From Bacteroidota bacterium (GTDB lineage Bacteria; Bacteroidota; Bacteroidia; 2-12-FULL-35-15): a stretch of 64,000 bases of DNA. Shown piece after piece: positions 8,717 to 17,155 of this stretch (positions within the stretch are counted from its first letter, which is position 1; each line of letters starts with the position of its first letter). The DNA is taken from assembly GCA_025963715.1 (NCBI GenBank), contig JAOQAG010000027.1, positions 124,001 through 188,000 on the forward strand. The letters are read 5' to 3'. The position numbers and the translations under genes were made by a program. The notes under the pieces were generated by a model. That model did not search any database and was not told the DNA's origin. It was given only the letters and a program-made list of their open reading frames with translations.

Positions 8717-10276
8717 TTATTTGATACTTGGTTCCGATGCAACGGTTTCGGGAACCACTTTTATACCGTCGAAACGGACCTCGATGTCGTTTTTATATAA
8801 AATGGTGAGAAATAAAGCGCCGCTTTCATCGTAGAATTTCCATTCGCCTTCTTTTAATCCGCCAGCATATTTTCCGCTCTGGCGTTCTCTCCCGTCAGGA
8901 TAATAAAACACCTGTAATCCATCGGGCACACCGTCCAGGAACTTGCCGGTGAAGCGTGGTTTGTTGGTAAGGGTGTAATAGTGTTTCCATTCGCCATCGC
9001 GCAAATCGCCCTTGTAGCTTCCTTCTTCCCTGTAATCGGGTAATTCCAGTGTCCAGGGGCCTTCTTTCAGGCCGTCGACATACTCGCCTTTGGTAATTAT
9101 TTTTACACTGTCGGGCCCGTTATCACTGTATTCTGTCATTACACCATCCTGCAGATCGTTCCTGTATATTTCCTCGCGCCATAAATTGCCGCTTTCATAA
9201 TACCATTTCCAGGGACCCTGGGCTTTTCCTTTTTTATCGTATTTTCCTTTTTGCTCTACTTTTCCGTTGGCGTAATAAAAGATCCAGTCGCCGATACGTT
9301 TTCCGTTCAAGTATTCGCCTTTGGATTTTATTTGTCCGTTAGGATGGTATTCCACCCAGGCGCCTTGCTGGCGACCGGCGGTATCTAAAATTCCTTCGCC
9401 GGTAAGCACGCCTTCCACAAATACTTTTGCAGCAATTACTTTTCCTTCCGGAGAAAATTCGCGCTGAATTCCTTCTGCTACGCCATCTTTATACGTTGCT
9501 GTAAATTTAACCGCTCCGTTATCGTAATACGTTGTTTTTACATCCAGCTTTGCCAGTTCGGGCACATTGGTTTGCAGTACGCCGTTGATGTATTTGGTGG
9601 TGTTTAACAAGCTGCCTTTTGCGGAATATTCTTTATAATACCCGTTCATTTTATCATCTGAATAGTTCACTTCCGTCTTCAGCATCCCGGAAGGGTAAAA
9701 CTCCTGCCACATGCCTTGTTTTAAGCCAGCAGCATCCTTGCGGTTGATCTTTTGCTCTTTTTGCACAAAGCCCATTTTGTACTGGGTGATGGTGGTAATG
9801 ACACTATCGGGTGAATATTCATAACCGGTGCCTTCTTCTTTTCCGGCTACAAACGGAACGGTTTGTTTTACTTTTCCATTTTTGTAATAATTGGTAGTAT
9901 TTCCCTGTTTTACATCATTTTCATAACGTTCTGATGTAAGCAACAAACCGTCTTTGGTATCGTAGGCGTTTTTAGGGCCGTTCTTTTTTCCGTCTTTATA
10001 ACTGAACGAAAAAGCGAGCTTTCCCATTTCGTTGTAAAATTTCCAGGTGCTGTCGAGCTGAAAATTCTTACGGTTTCCTTCTGATTTTATTTTTCCGTTC
10101 TGGGAATATGTTTTCCAGTAACCGTCCGGCTTTCCGTCGCGCATGGTGCCTTCGCTGGAAACAACGCCGTTATCGTAATAGAATTTATTGTATCCGTTGG
10201 GGGTTCCGTTTTGTTGTGGCTGGGCATACAAACATACCGGCAAAAGCAACAACATGAATTTTATAATACTTCGCAT
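8717..10276 (-). CDS. Secreted MORN-like repeat protein (YwqK family)
   Basis: 519 residues with a signal peptide (MRSIIKFMLLLLPVCLYAQ). Almost the whole mature part consists of about 20 short repeats of the form G-x-W-K-x-Y-x-x-x-G-K/x-x-x-x-x-Y-x-x-G (YYDNGVVSSEGTMRDGKPDG, WKTYSQNGKIKSEGNRK, WIFYYANGKVEQKGKYD). This is the MORN-like repeat that databases label toxin-antitoxin YwqK antitoxin; in Bacteroidota these are common exported proteins with no proven toxin partner, and none is visible here. As first gene of a presumed operon with the PAS kinase and LytTR regulator it might supply or scaffold an envelope signal, but the kinase is cytoplasmic, so the link is conjecture. Confidence 0.85.
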   Translation of the reverse strand: MRSIIKFMLLLLPVCLYAQPQQNGTPNGYNKFYYDNGVVSSEGTMRDGKPDGYWKTYSQNGKIKSEGNRKNFQLDSTWKFYNEMGKLAFSFSYKDGKKNGPKNAYDTKDGLLLTSERYENDVKQGNTTNYYKNGKVKQTVPFVAGKEEGTGYEYSPDSVITTITQYKMGFVQKEQKINRKDAAGLKQGMWQEFYPSGMLKTEVNYSDDKMNGYYKEYSAKGSLLNTTKYINGVLQTNVPELAKLDVKTTYYDNGAVKFTATYKDGVAEGIQREFSPEGKVIAAKVFVEGVLTGEGILDTAGRQQGAWVEYHPNGQIKSKGEYLNGKRIGDWIFYYANGKVEQKGKYDKKGKAQGPWKWYYESGNLWREEIYRNDLQDGVMTEYSDNGPDSVKIITKGEYVDGLKEGPWTLELPDYREEGSYKGDLRDGEWKHYYTLTNKPRFTGKFLDGVPDGLQVFYYPDGRERQSGKYAGGLKEGEWKFYDESGALFLTILYKNDIEVRFDGIKVVPETVASEPSIK

Positions 10277-10292
10277 AATTTTTTCTTCTTTA

Positions 10293-10321
10293 CAAATTTA
10301 AACAAAATGCCCTAGTTTCAA
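10293..10321 (-). promoter_or_regulatory. Candidate promoter of the MORN-kinase-regulator operon
   Basis: On the minus strand a TTG (10321-10319) lies 18 bases before TAAATTTG (10300-10293). This fits the Bacteroidota consensus TTG-N17-23-TAnnTTTG. The leader would be only about 10 nt, so the call is tentative. Confidence 0.4.
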
Positions 10322-10427
10322 AACGAAAGCAACAAAGGCTTTGTTTTACGTACTTCAATGATTTTTACGAATTTACGAGTGTTTTAAAATAAAAGCATTA
10401 CTTTTAATTGACTAATATTAATTTAAT

Positions 10428-11528
10428 ATGTTTAAATTTTTTGCTGTTATTCCTGCATTATTTGTTCCGGTTGCTTTATCCGCACAAATAACAATCCATT
10501 CCAGTGATTTTCCAAATGCGGGAGATTCCGTTCTCACAAGCGTTACTCTCACTACCAGTAACGATCCCACATTAACAGGGGCTTCCTACAACTGGGATTA
10601 TTCCACGTTAACACCAGCTTTTCAGCGCTACGATAAATTTGATTCGCCGTTGACATTCTCCTCCATTTACAGCCTGTTGTTCAGTGTTTTTACCACCTCG
10701 TACGGGCAGGACAATTACACGATCACTTCGCTTCCATTACCCGCCGTAACGGTGGATGCGGCTTACGATTTTTACAAAAAAAGCAGCAGCGATCTTCGTC
10801 AAACCGGCTCTGGATATGCGATCAGCGGCACTCCGCTTCCATTTATTTATACTTCGCCGGATATTCAATACCGTTTCCCGGTTACCTACCTGGATACAGA
10901 TTCCTGTGATTACAAATTCGGTTTACCGATCCCTTCCGTTGGTTATTACGGACAAACGGGACACCGCGTAAATTACACTGATGGTTGGGGAACATTAACA
11001 ACACCTTTTGGAACATTTTCAACATTGCGGGTAAAATCGGTGGTTACTTCGGTTGATACGGCTTACGTGGATGCGGTTTCATTTGGCGGTAACTTGCCTG
11101 CACAGCAACGCAATGAATACAAATGGTTTGCGACTGGAATGAAGGTTCCTGTTTTAGAAATTGACGGGCAAATGATTGCGGGTAACGAAGTTATTACCGG
11201 TGTAACATATATTGACAGCAGCCGTGCGGGCGTTCCACAGGTAGGAATTGCCGAAAATACAAATGTTGCAAATTTTAATGTATTCCCAAATCCAGCCAGG
11301 GATAAGGTTTTTATCAATTACAGCCTTACAGCGGATGCCAAAATAAAAATCAGCATCAGCAATGTGCTTGGAAAAACAGTGCAGGTAATTGCGGAGGAAA
11401 ACCAGGCTGCAGGCCAAAGATCGGTGATCGTGGATGTGAAAGAACTGAATCTTTCTCCGGGGATTTATTTTGTAACGCTGGAAAGTAATGGGCTGCGCGA
11501 AGTGAAGAAGATGGTGGTGAGCAGGTAA
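10428..11528 (+). CDS. Secreted protein with T9SS type A sorting domain
   Basis: 366 residues. It has a signal peptide (MFKFFAVIPALFVPVALSAQ), then about 250 residues rich in Ser, Thr and Tyr with no domain I recognise. A linker follows (about 278-285), then a C-terminal sorting domain beginning NVFPNPARDKVFINYSL and ending GLREVKKMVVSR. That ending is the Por-secretion type A signal cleaved by the T9SS sortase when cargo is anchored on the cell surface. It is divergent from the MORN operon and convergent with the SpoIIE phosphatase gene. The body function is unknown; export by T9SS is well supported by both end signals. Confidence 0.85.
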   Translation: MFKFFAVIPALFVPVALSAQITIHSSDFPNAGDSVLTSVTLTTSNDPTLTGASYNWDYSTLTPAFQRYDKFDSPLTFSSIYSLLFSVFTTSYGQDNYTITSLPLPAVTVDAAYDFYKKSSSDLRQTGSGYAISGTPLPFIYTSPDIQYRFPVTYLDTDSCDYKFGLPIPSVGYYGQTGHRVNYTDGWGTLTTPFGTFSTLRVKSVVTSVDTAYVDAVSFGGNLPAQQRNEYKWFATGMKVPVLEIDGQMIAGNEVITGVTYIDSSRAGVPQVGIAENTNVANFNVFPNPARDKVFINYSLTADAKIKISISNVLGKTVQVIAEENQAAGQRSVIVDVKELNLSPGIYFVTLESNGLREVKKMVVSR

Positions 11529-11540
11529 AACTGTATTGTT

Positions 11541-11678
11541 GCCACAGATTCACAGATTTTTTCCCGATAAATTAATTTTCACAGATTGTCTCAAACTTTA
11601 TATTTATACCCAATCGCGAAAACGATAAAAAAATCCTTTCTAATTTATTTTAACAGAAAAATCTGTGAATCTGTGGCA
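11541..11678. repeat. CACAGATTCACAGATT inverted-repeat element (D family)
   Basis: A perfect 21-bp inverted pair, starting gccacagattcacagatttt at 11541-11561 and ending at 11658-11678, encloses about 96 bp. A further half copy (cacagattgtctc) lies at 11580. It sits between convergent genes. A related pair is at 63021-63160. Confidence 0.75.
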
Positions 11679-11706
11679 GAAAAACATCCGGGTGTTCTTT
11701 TATGAG

Positions 11707-11727
11707 ATCCCGTGTCAAGCACGGGAT
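11707..11727. repeat. GTCATCCCG-family hairpin
   Basis: ATCCCGTG-tcaag-CACGGGAT is a perfect 8-bp stem with a 5-base loop, followed by GAC. It stands 50 bp beyond the stop of the SpoIIE phosphatase gene and may help end transcription. Confidence 0.65.
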
Positions 11728-11776
11728 GACTTTTCAGGGGAAAATAGTACTTCTTTTTAAAGATTTCAGAAGCACT

Positions 11777-13897
11777 TTACACCCGCACCCCAATCACCAA
11801 TATATCATCCACCTGCTCGGTTCCGGCTTTCCACTCGTCAATAAAAGCGGACAGGCGCTGTTCCTGCTCAGTCATTGATGTATTGCTGATCTCAATCAGC
11901 ATTTCTTTGAACCGTTTGGTCATTAATTTTTTTCCGTGCTTGCCGCTGAACTGGTCGGCATACCCATCTGTACAAATGTAAAACGTATCGCCGGTTTCCA
12001 GTTTTATTTCCTGCTGATCAAACATTTGTTCGTCGGGCGTAAGCCCACCAATTGCGGTTTTTGTGGCTTTTATTTCTTCCACCAGTGTTTGTCCTTTCCG
12101 GATGATCCACAAAGGGCGGTTGGCTCCGGCATAGTGTAAAATTTGATCAACGGTGTTAAACACACACAGCGCAATGTCCATTCCGTCTCTTGTGGAACCT
12201 TCTTCTTCGGATTGGCGGAGCGCAATCTTTATTCCTTTGTTGAGCTGACTCAGGATCTTGGACGGATCCAGTGTTTGAGAAACAGCATCTTCCAACCGTT
12301 CCGACCCGATCATGCTCATAAATGCTCCCGGAACACCGTGCCCGGTACAATCCGCAGCCGCGATCACAATCCTATTTTCGCTTTTATGGAAAAAATAAAA
12401 ATCGCCGCTCACAATGTCCTTGGGTTTAAACAGCACAAAACTCTGCGGAAGCGCTGCATAAATTTCTTCTTTCTTTGGCAGCTTCGCCTGCTGGATCCTT
12501 TTTGCGTAATTGATACTATCGGTAATGTCTTTATTTTTTTCTTCGATGATCTTTTTTTGCTGCTCTGTTTCCCGGTTTTTGATCTCGATGATCTCCTTTT
12601 GTTTGCGGGTGATCCGGAAGCGTTTATAAAGCGATAAGGAGAAAAATACGACCAGCAAAAGCCCGCCGATCACCGCAAATAAAATTATTTTTTGCTTTTG
12701 TTTTTCTGCACCTGCACGCACATTTTTTTTCTCCTGTTCCTGTTGCTGTCCCAGTTCTTTTTTATCAAAATCAAACTGCATCTGGCTTTCCACGATCTTC
12801 TTTGTGTTTACTGCGCTGGTGAGGCTGTCCCTGCATTTAATAAATTGCTTGTAATTTTGTAACGCGCTTTTGTAATCGCCAGCCATGCTATCGGCAATCG
12901 CCAGGCCTTCATAGCTGTATTTCATATCATCGGTACTGCCTGTTGTAAATGCTGCTTTCAGGCCTTTTTGCAGATATTCTTTGCCCGCCGCGGCTTTATT
13001 TAAATATAGATACATCAAACCCACATTGTTCATCGCCATAGCGATATGCGCCTTATCATCCGTTTCTTCAATAATGGTTAATGCTTTTGTAAAATAGTCG
13101 AGTGCTTTGCTGTAATTTTTTTGAATGTTATAGAGATATCCCAAATTGCTGTAGCAAATCCCAACGCCTCTTTTATCACCCAACTTTTGCTTGATTTCCA
13201 GGGAGGCGGAATAATTTTTTACCGCCTCGGGATAGTTCCCCGAACGGGTATAGATAAGCCCCAGGTTATTGCAGGCTTTCGCGATGCCTTTTTCATCTTT
13301 CAATAACGTGTATATTTTAAACGCTGCCAGCTGATTTTGCAATGCTTTCGGAAAATCATTCTGATCCTGGTATACCAGGCCGATGTTGAGATGTGATGCG
13401 GCAATGCCCTTTTGATCCTCCAGGCTTTCACGGATCTTTAGCGCGCGCAGATGGATTTTCAGCGCTTCGGGATAATTACCCTGATCGTAATAAATACCAC
13501 CGAGATTGTTATATGCTTGTGCAACGCCGCTGCTATCGCCAATAGCGCGACTACCATTTAAAAACAAACTGTAATTTTTAATGGCATCCGGAAAATTTCC
13601 CTGGAAATAATAAATACTTCCGTAATTGTTGCAGGCTGCAGCAATACCCTTTTGGTCGTTTAATTTCTCTGCAAGGATTTTTGCCTGGTTGGCACATAAT
13701 ATTGCAGAATCAAGCGTTCCGGCACGCCAGTAATTTTCGCTCAGATCGTTGAGCGCTTTTACTTTAGCGGTGCTGTGAGGCGATCTTGAAATAAATTCAG
13801 ACAGGGAATCGTTTTTATTCTGCTGCGAAAAGCTGAATATCGTGGCAACACAAAATGCAAAAATCAAAGAAAAAGTTCGTCCCGGTTTAAATTGCAT
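11777..13897 (-). CDS. TPR-coupled SpoIIE-type PP2C phosphatase
   Basis: 706 residues. A signal-like N-terminus (FSLIFAFCVATIFSFSQQ) is followed by about seven TPR units (residues 35-350; repeats of the type AxACNNLGxIYxxxGxYPEAxKxYxxSL). A transmembrane helix (IILFAVIGGLLLVVFFSLSLY, about 405-425) and a coiled coil (to about 480) follow, then a C-terminal SpoIIE/PP2C phosphatase with the metal-binding motifs VSGDFYFF and AAADCTGHGVPGAFMSMIG. Topology puts the TPRs outside the inner membrane and the phosphatase in the cytoplasm, where such enzymes typically act on anti-anti-sigma factors; none is encoded here. It is the last gene of a probable operon with T9SS-linked genes, 31 bp behind the OmpA-like gene, suggesting an envelope-to-cytoplasm signalling role (inference). 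Confidence 0.9.
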   Translation of the reverse strand: MQFKPGRTFSLIFAFCVATIFSFSQQNKNDSLSEFISRSPHSTAKVKALNDLSENYWRAGTLDSAILCANQAKILAEKLNDQKGIAAACNNYGSIYYFQGNFPDAIKNYSLFLNGSRAIGDSSGVAQAYNNLGGIYYDQGNYPEALKIHLRALKIRESLEDQKGIAASHLNIGLVYQDQNDFPKALQNQLAAFKIYTLLKDEKGIAKACNNLGLIYTRSGNYPEAVKNYSASLEIKQKLGDKRGVGICYSNLGYLYNIQKNYSKALDYFTKALTIIEETDDKAHIAMAMNNVGLMYLYLNKAAAGKEYLQKGLKAAFTTGSTDDMKYSYEGLAIADSMAGDYKSALQNYKQFIKCRDSLTSAVNTKKIVESQMQFDFDKKELGQQQEQEKKNVRAGAEKQKQKIILFAVIGGLLLVVFFSLSLYKRFRITRKQKEIIEIKNRETEQQKKIIEEKNKDITDSINYAKRIQQAKLPKKEEIYAALPQSFVLFKPKDIVSGDFYFFHKSENRIVIAAADCTGHGVPGAFMSMIGSERLEDAVSQTLDPSKILSQLNKGIKIALRQSEEEGSTRDGMDIALCVFNTVDQILHYAGANRPLWIIRKGQTLVEEIKATKTAIGGLTPDEQMFDQQEIKLETGDTFYICTDGYADQFSGKHGKKLMTKRFKEMLIEISNTSMTEQEQRLSAFIDEWKAGTEQVDDILVIGVRV

Positions 13898-13928
13898 TCG
13901 TGTTTTACTGGTTTAGTAAACGGTTGTT

Positions 13929-16052
13929 TTATTTGCTCCCACTCGAAAAAGTAGAGATCGCAATGATCTGGATCTTTCGTTCCAGCGCAGCTGCCGGACT
14001 GTATACCGAATTTTTTGTGTCGTAATAATCATCGCTTACATTCGGGCGTGCTTTTAATTCGCCAATGTCCTCATCCATAAACGTAATGCTGCCTTCCAGC
14101 GGATTGGGATTGTTCACATATTTCACAAAAATCCCGTTCTGATACTCCATAAAATAATTCCGAAGGCTGGAGATCCGGCGTTTGGCAAGGTTAATATTAT
14201 AATCGGTAGAGGCCAGCGGGCTGCAAAACCCTTTCATGGTAATGGTTACTTTTTCACTGTCTCTCAGCACTTTTACCAGCAGCTGCGCAAACTTTTCGAG
14301 GTCCTGCATTCCGGCATCCACGCTATCATCAAACAGGTTATCAATATCGCCGACAGCGCGGTCTACATTATCGCCGGTAGCGCCTTTCGAATATTCTTTT
14401 TTATACTGATCGCGCATGGCGGAATAATCCTCGTACGTTTTTTTGTAATTTTTTGTGGTGGTGACCGCCAGTGTTTTTTTATCGGGTTCATCGTTGTGAA
14501 AATACAAGGTAAGCGGTACCAGCAATTTCATTTGTGTGACAAAGATCTTAGTACTGTCAACCTTTACAGGCGGCTCATTGATCCGCGGAATTTTAAATGT
14601 GTAGATGTCGTTGCAGCAGCTTTCTTTTTCCTCAAAATAAGAACCTATGCGGTTGGACGATAAAAACGCCGCTGTTTTTTTTGAGTTGATGCTAAAATAA
14701 ATGTCGTTGTAATTGCTGTTGATAGGGTAACCCAGATTTTTCGGCTCCGAAAATTTACTGTCCTTGTACTCACTTTTAAAAATATCGAAACCGCCCAAAC
14801 CCTTATGCCATGTGGAGCTAAAGAATAATTCCTGGCAGGGTTTGCAGTAAAACGGCGTAATGTCGTCCTCGATGGTATTTACCGCTTTGCCTGCGTTTGT
14901 TGCTTTTCCGAAGGTTCCATCCTTATTTATTTTGCTGTACCAAATGTCCATTTTACCTTCACCTCCGCTTCGGTTGGATGCAAAAAACAATACTTCCTGA
15001 TCGCCCAAAAAGCCGATGGCAGGCTGCGTGTTGGTGCTTCCCTTCTGGTTGATCTCATCCGGCAATAGCTGTAACGCGGTCCAGTGCCCGTTTTTAAAAT
15101 CGGATGTGTAAATTTCACAATTAAATTCCAGCGCGTTCTTTTGTTTGCAGCGCGTGATGTACACTTTCGTGAAATCGTTGTTGAATGCTGTATTTGCATT
15201 GTGAATCCCATTGCGGTTAAAAAGCGTATCCAGCTCCACTGCTTTTTCCCATTTTAATCCTTTTTGTCCGGCCCGTACCGTATCCTGAATGGCGGTGTAA
15301 ATTTTATTGTAGCTGACATTGTTTTTTTTGTCGCGGTCTTTTTTATCCCGCAGCGACGAAAAATACAACAGGCTGTCTACTTCTATTGGCGCGTATTCCG
15401 ACACTTTACTATTCACCGCACTATCAAGGTGGATCATGTTGATCGACTTATCTGGTGTGGCCATCAGCAGCTGTGCATAATCACAGGCGGCGACCTCCTG
15501 GATGGCTTTTTTTACAAAATAACTGTCTTTTTTCTTCTTGTTCTTCTTCGCATATTTATCGAACATTTTTTTTGCATCCTTGTACTTGCCTTTGTTTTTC
15601 TTAATGGTAGCAATCCAAAACGAGCATTCGGGATATAATTTCCCCTGCGAATCTTTTTTAAAAACTTTAGCATACCAATGATCGGCAATATCGTAATCGT
15701 AGTTAAGGCGACTGGCTTCCGCGTAGCGGTACTGGATGGTAATATCGGTTGAATCCTGCAAAATTGCCTGGTTGTAGTAAATCGCCGCGCCAAAAAAATC
15801 ATTGTCGGCAAAAGCTTTATCACCATCGGCGAGGACTTGTTTTAGTTTTTGTGCCTGAAGGGAAGAAGATGCAAGAAGTAGGAAACAAGAGACAAGACAG
15901 ATCGCAATTCGCCGAATGCTTCTGTTTACTGATTTATAGTTGAAAAATGAAATTTCCTGATCCACGCTACATCTTGATTCTTGTGTCTTGATTCCTGATT
16001 CCTCATCAAAAAAAGCAAGATCTATATTATTTCTTTTGCGCATAATTAGCAT
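13929..16052 (-). CDS. OmpA-like PD40 periplasmic protein with repeat-derived N-terminus
   Basis: 707 residues. From about residue 70 it follows the plan of the Bacteroidota PD40-OmpA proteins that accompany PorP/SprF: a TPR-like helical part (ADGDKAFADNDFFGAAIYYNQ), PD40 beta-propeller blades (LLYFSSLRDKKD, VLFFASNRSGGEGKMDIWY, LFFSSTWHKGLGGFDIF, AAFLSSNRIGSYF), and an OmpA-type peptidoglycan-binding end (TMKGFCSPLASTDYNINLAKRR). The family links outer-membrane T9SS parts to the cell wall. The first 70 residues are odd: an extension MLIMRKRNNIDLAFFDEES and then a hydrophobic stretch CLVSCFLLLASSSLQAQ encoded by arms of a dispersed CAAGA repeat. No closer start codon is evident before the signal peptide, so a weaker start near SIRRIAICLV is possible. 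11 bp after porP. Confidence 0.85.
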   Translation of the reverse strand: MLIMRKRNNIDLAFFDEESGIKTQESRCSVDQEISFFNYKSVNRSIRRIAICLVSCFLLLASSSLQAQKLKQVLADGDKAFADNDFFGAAIYYNQAILQDSTDITIQYRYAEASRLNYDYDIADHWYAKVFKKDSQGKLYPECSFWIATIKKNKGKYKDAKKMFDKYAKKNKKKKDSYFVKKAIQEVAACDYAQLLMATPDKSINMIHLDSAVNSKVSEYAPIEVDSLLYFSSLRDKKDRDKKNNVSYNKIYTAIQDTVRAGQKGLKWEKAVELDTLFNRNGIHNANTAFNNDFTKVYITRCKQKNALEFNCEIYTSDFKNGHWTALQLLPDEINQKGSTNTQPAIGFLGDQEVLFFASNRSGGEGKMDIWYSKINKDGTFGKATNAGKAVNTIEDDITPFYCKPCQELFFSSTWHKGLGGFDIFKSEYKDSKFSEPKNLGYPINSNYNDIYFSINSKKTAAFLSSNRIGSYFEEKESCCNDIYTFKIPRINEPPVKVDSTKIFVTQMKLLVPLTLYFHNDEPDKKTLAVTTTKNYKKTYEDYSAMRDQYKKEYSKGATGDNVDRAVGDIDNLFDDSVDAGMQDLEKFAQLLVKVLRDSEKVTITMKGFCSPLASTDYNINLAKRRISSLRNYFMEYQNGIFVKYVNNPNPLEGSITFMDEDIGELKARPNVSDDYYDTKNSVYSPAAALERKIQIIAISTFSSGSK
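15863..16004. repeat. CAAGA-family inverted-repeat element within the OmpA-like gene
   Basis: Left arm 15863-15905 (gatgcaagaagtaggaaaca then agagacaagac); right arm 15969-16004 (acatcttgattcttgtgtct then tgattcctgattcc). As reverse complements they share aggaA/TcaagaC/Gacaaga. The RNase R insertion at 2050-2078 has the same core. The element lies at the 5' end of a coding sequence and stays in frame. Confidence 0.6.
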
Positions 16053-16063
16053 TTACCAGCATC

Positions 16064-17122
16064 CTACATGTATATTGGACAAACACGTTTTTTCGCAATA
16101 AACGGTACTGTTTTTTTGAAAATATAAATAATGGAGATCTCGAAACCGCCTCTGCGATTGGTTGCTGCAATAAGTTTCGATGTGTTAACATCATAACTCA
16201 AACCAACATTAAAGTTCCGGTAATCTACATTTGCCGACATGATGAAAGCATCTTTCAAACGGTAATATGCGCCGAGGGAAAGAGCGGTTTCTATTCCGTT
16301 TACCGGTTTTAAATAATACTTGCCGGAAGCGCCCAAAATGGTTTCATGAAACTTGCCTTGTCCTTCGTACATGAATGTTGGCAATACATCCAGCTTTTCA
16401 GAAACCGGAAATTCTCCCAAGCCGCTTACTACAAATTTGCGATCAAGGGTAATATCGTCGTTGTTAAAAAACGATTGTTTGGGTGCATTTAAATGGAATG
16501 CAGAAACACCGAAGTTTAATTTGGTACGGCTGTTTTTCCGCCATAGATAAGCCAATCCGCCACCCAAATCAAAATAGGTAATGCGCGTTTTACTAAAATT
16601 TTCACCGCTTGCCAGGTTGGGATTAAACTGATCACCGTCGTATTGATTATCAAATGTAAGCGCGTTGATATCAAAACTTTTGGTGGAAATGCCCGGCTGT
16701 AGAGCGATTGACAAAAAGTGCGTGGAATCTTTATTTAGTTTTTTGATGTAACATGCCGAAATAAAAACCTGCGTGGTGGTAAATTTTGAATCGCCCGAAC
16801 GGTCATTGTTCACAATCAAACCAAACGCCGGTACATCGTTTTGTAATTTTGTTTTTAAGCGTGTATCTGCAGCAATGGAAAATGTTTTGTAGGGCACAGG
16901 AATAGCCGACCACTGACTGCGGTAATTTCCGGCAAAGCGCCAATCGCCATTAAATAAGCCTGTTTGGGCCGGATTTAAATTTTGCGTGGTGGCGTTGAAC
17001 TGCGAATAATGAATGTCCTGCGCAACAACTAACGTTGATAAACATAAAAACACAATGCCCGCTCCCACCCTTTTTATAAGGGAAGCAGAAGGATTTATTT
17101 TTTTATGGTTTGTAATTATCAT
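16064..17122 (-). CDS. PorP/SprF-family T9SS outer-membrane protein
   Basis: 352 residues. A signal peptide (GAGIVFLCLSTLVVAQ) is followed directly by the family hallmark DIHYSQFNATTQNLNPAQTG and GDWRFAGNYRSQW. The rest is alternating amphipathic strands as expected of an outer-membrane barrel, ending with an unusual tail IAKKRVCPIYM. PorP/SprF proteins act with a specific C-terminal-domain cargo, classically SprF with the adhesin SprB, to export and attach type B substrates. Here the CHU_C adhesin gene lies just upstream (33 bp), so the pair is probably cargo and partner. The neighbouring PD40-OmpA protein is the usual third member. Confidence 0.93.
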   Translation of the reverse strand: MIITNHKKINPSASLIKRVGAGIVFLCLSTLVVAQDIHYSQFNATTQNLNPAQTGLFNGDWRFAGNYRSQWSAIPVPYKTFSIAADTRLKTKLQNDVPAFGLIVNNDRSGDSKFTTTQVFISACYIKKLNKDSTHFLSIALQPGISTKSFDINALTFDNQYDGDQFNPNLASGENFSKTRITYFDLGGGLAYLWRKNSRTKLNFGVSAFHLNAPKQSFFNNDDITLDRKFVVSGLGEFPVSEKLDVLPTFMYEGQGKFHETILGASGKYYLKPVNGIETALSLGAYYRLKDAFIMSANVDYRNFNVGLSYDVNTSKLIAATNRRGGFEISIIYIFKKTVPFIAKKRVCPIYM

Positions 17123-17155
17123 TTCGTTTTCACGATTTTTATTTTGTTCTGTTTA

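Noticed and set aside
8717-10276. Toxin-antitoxin antitoxin (YwqK label)
   Set aside because: The label is only family-based; the protein has a signal peptide and there is no toxin gene beside it.
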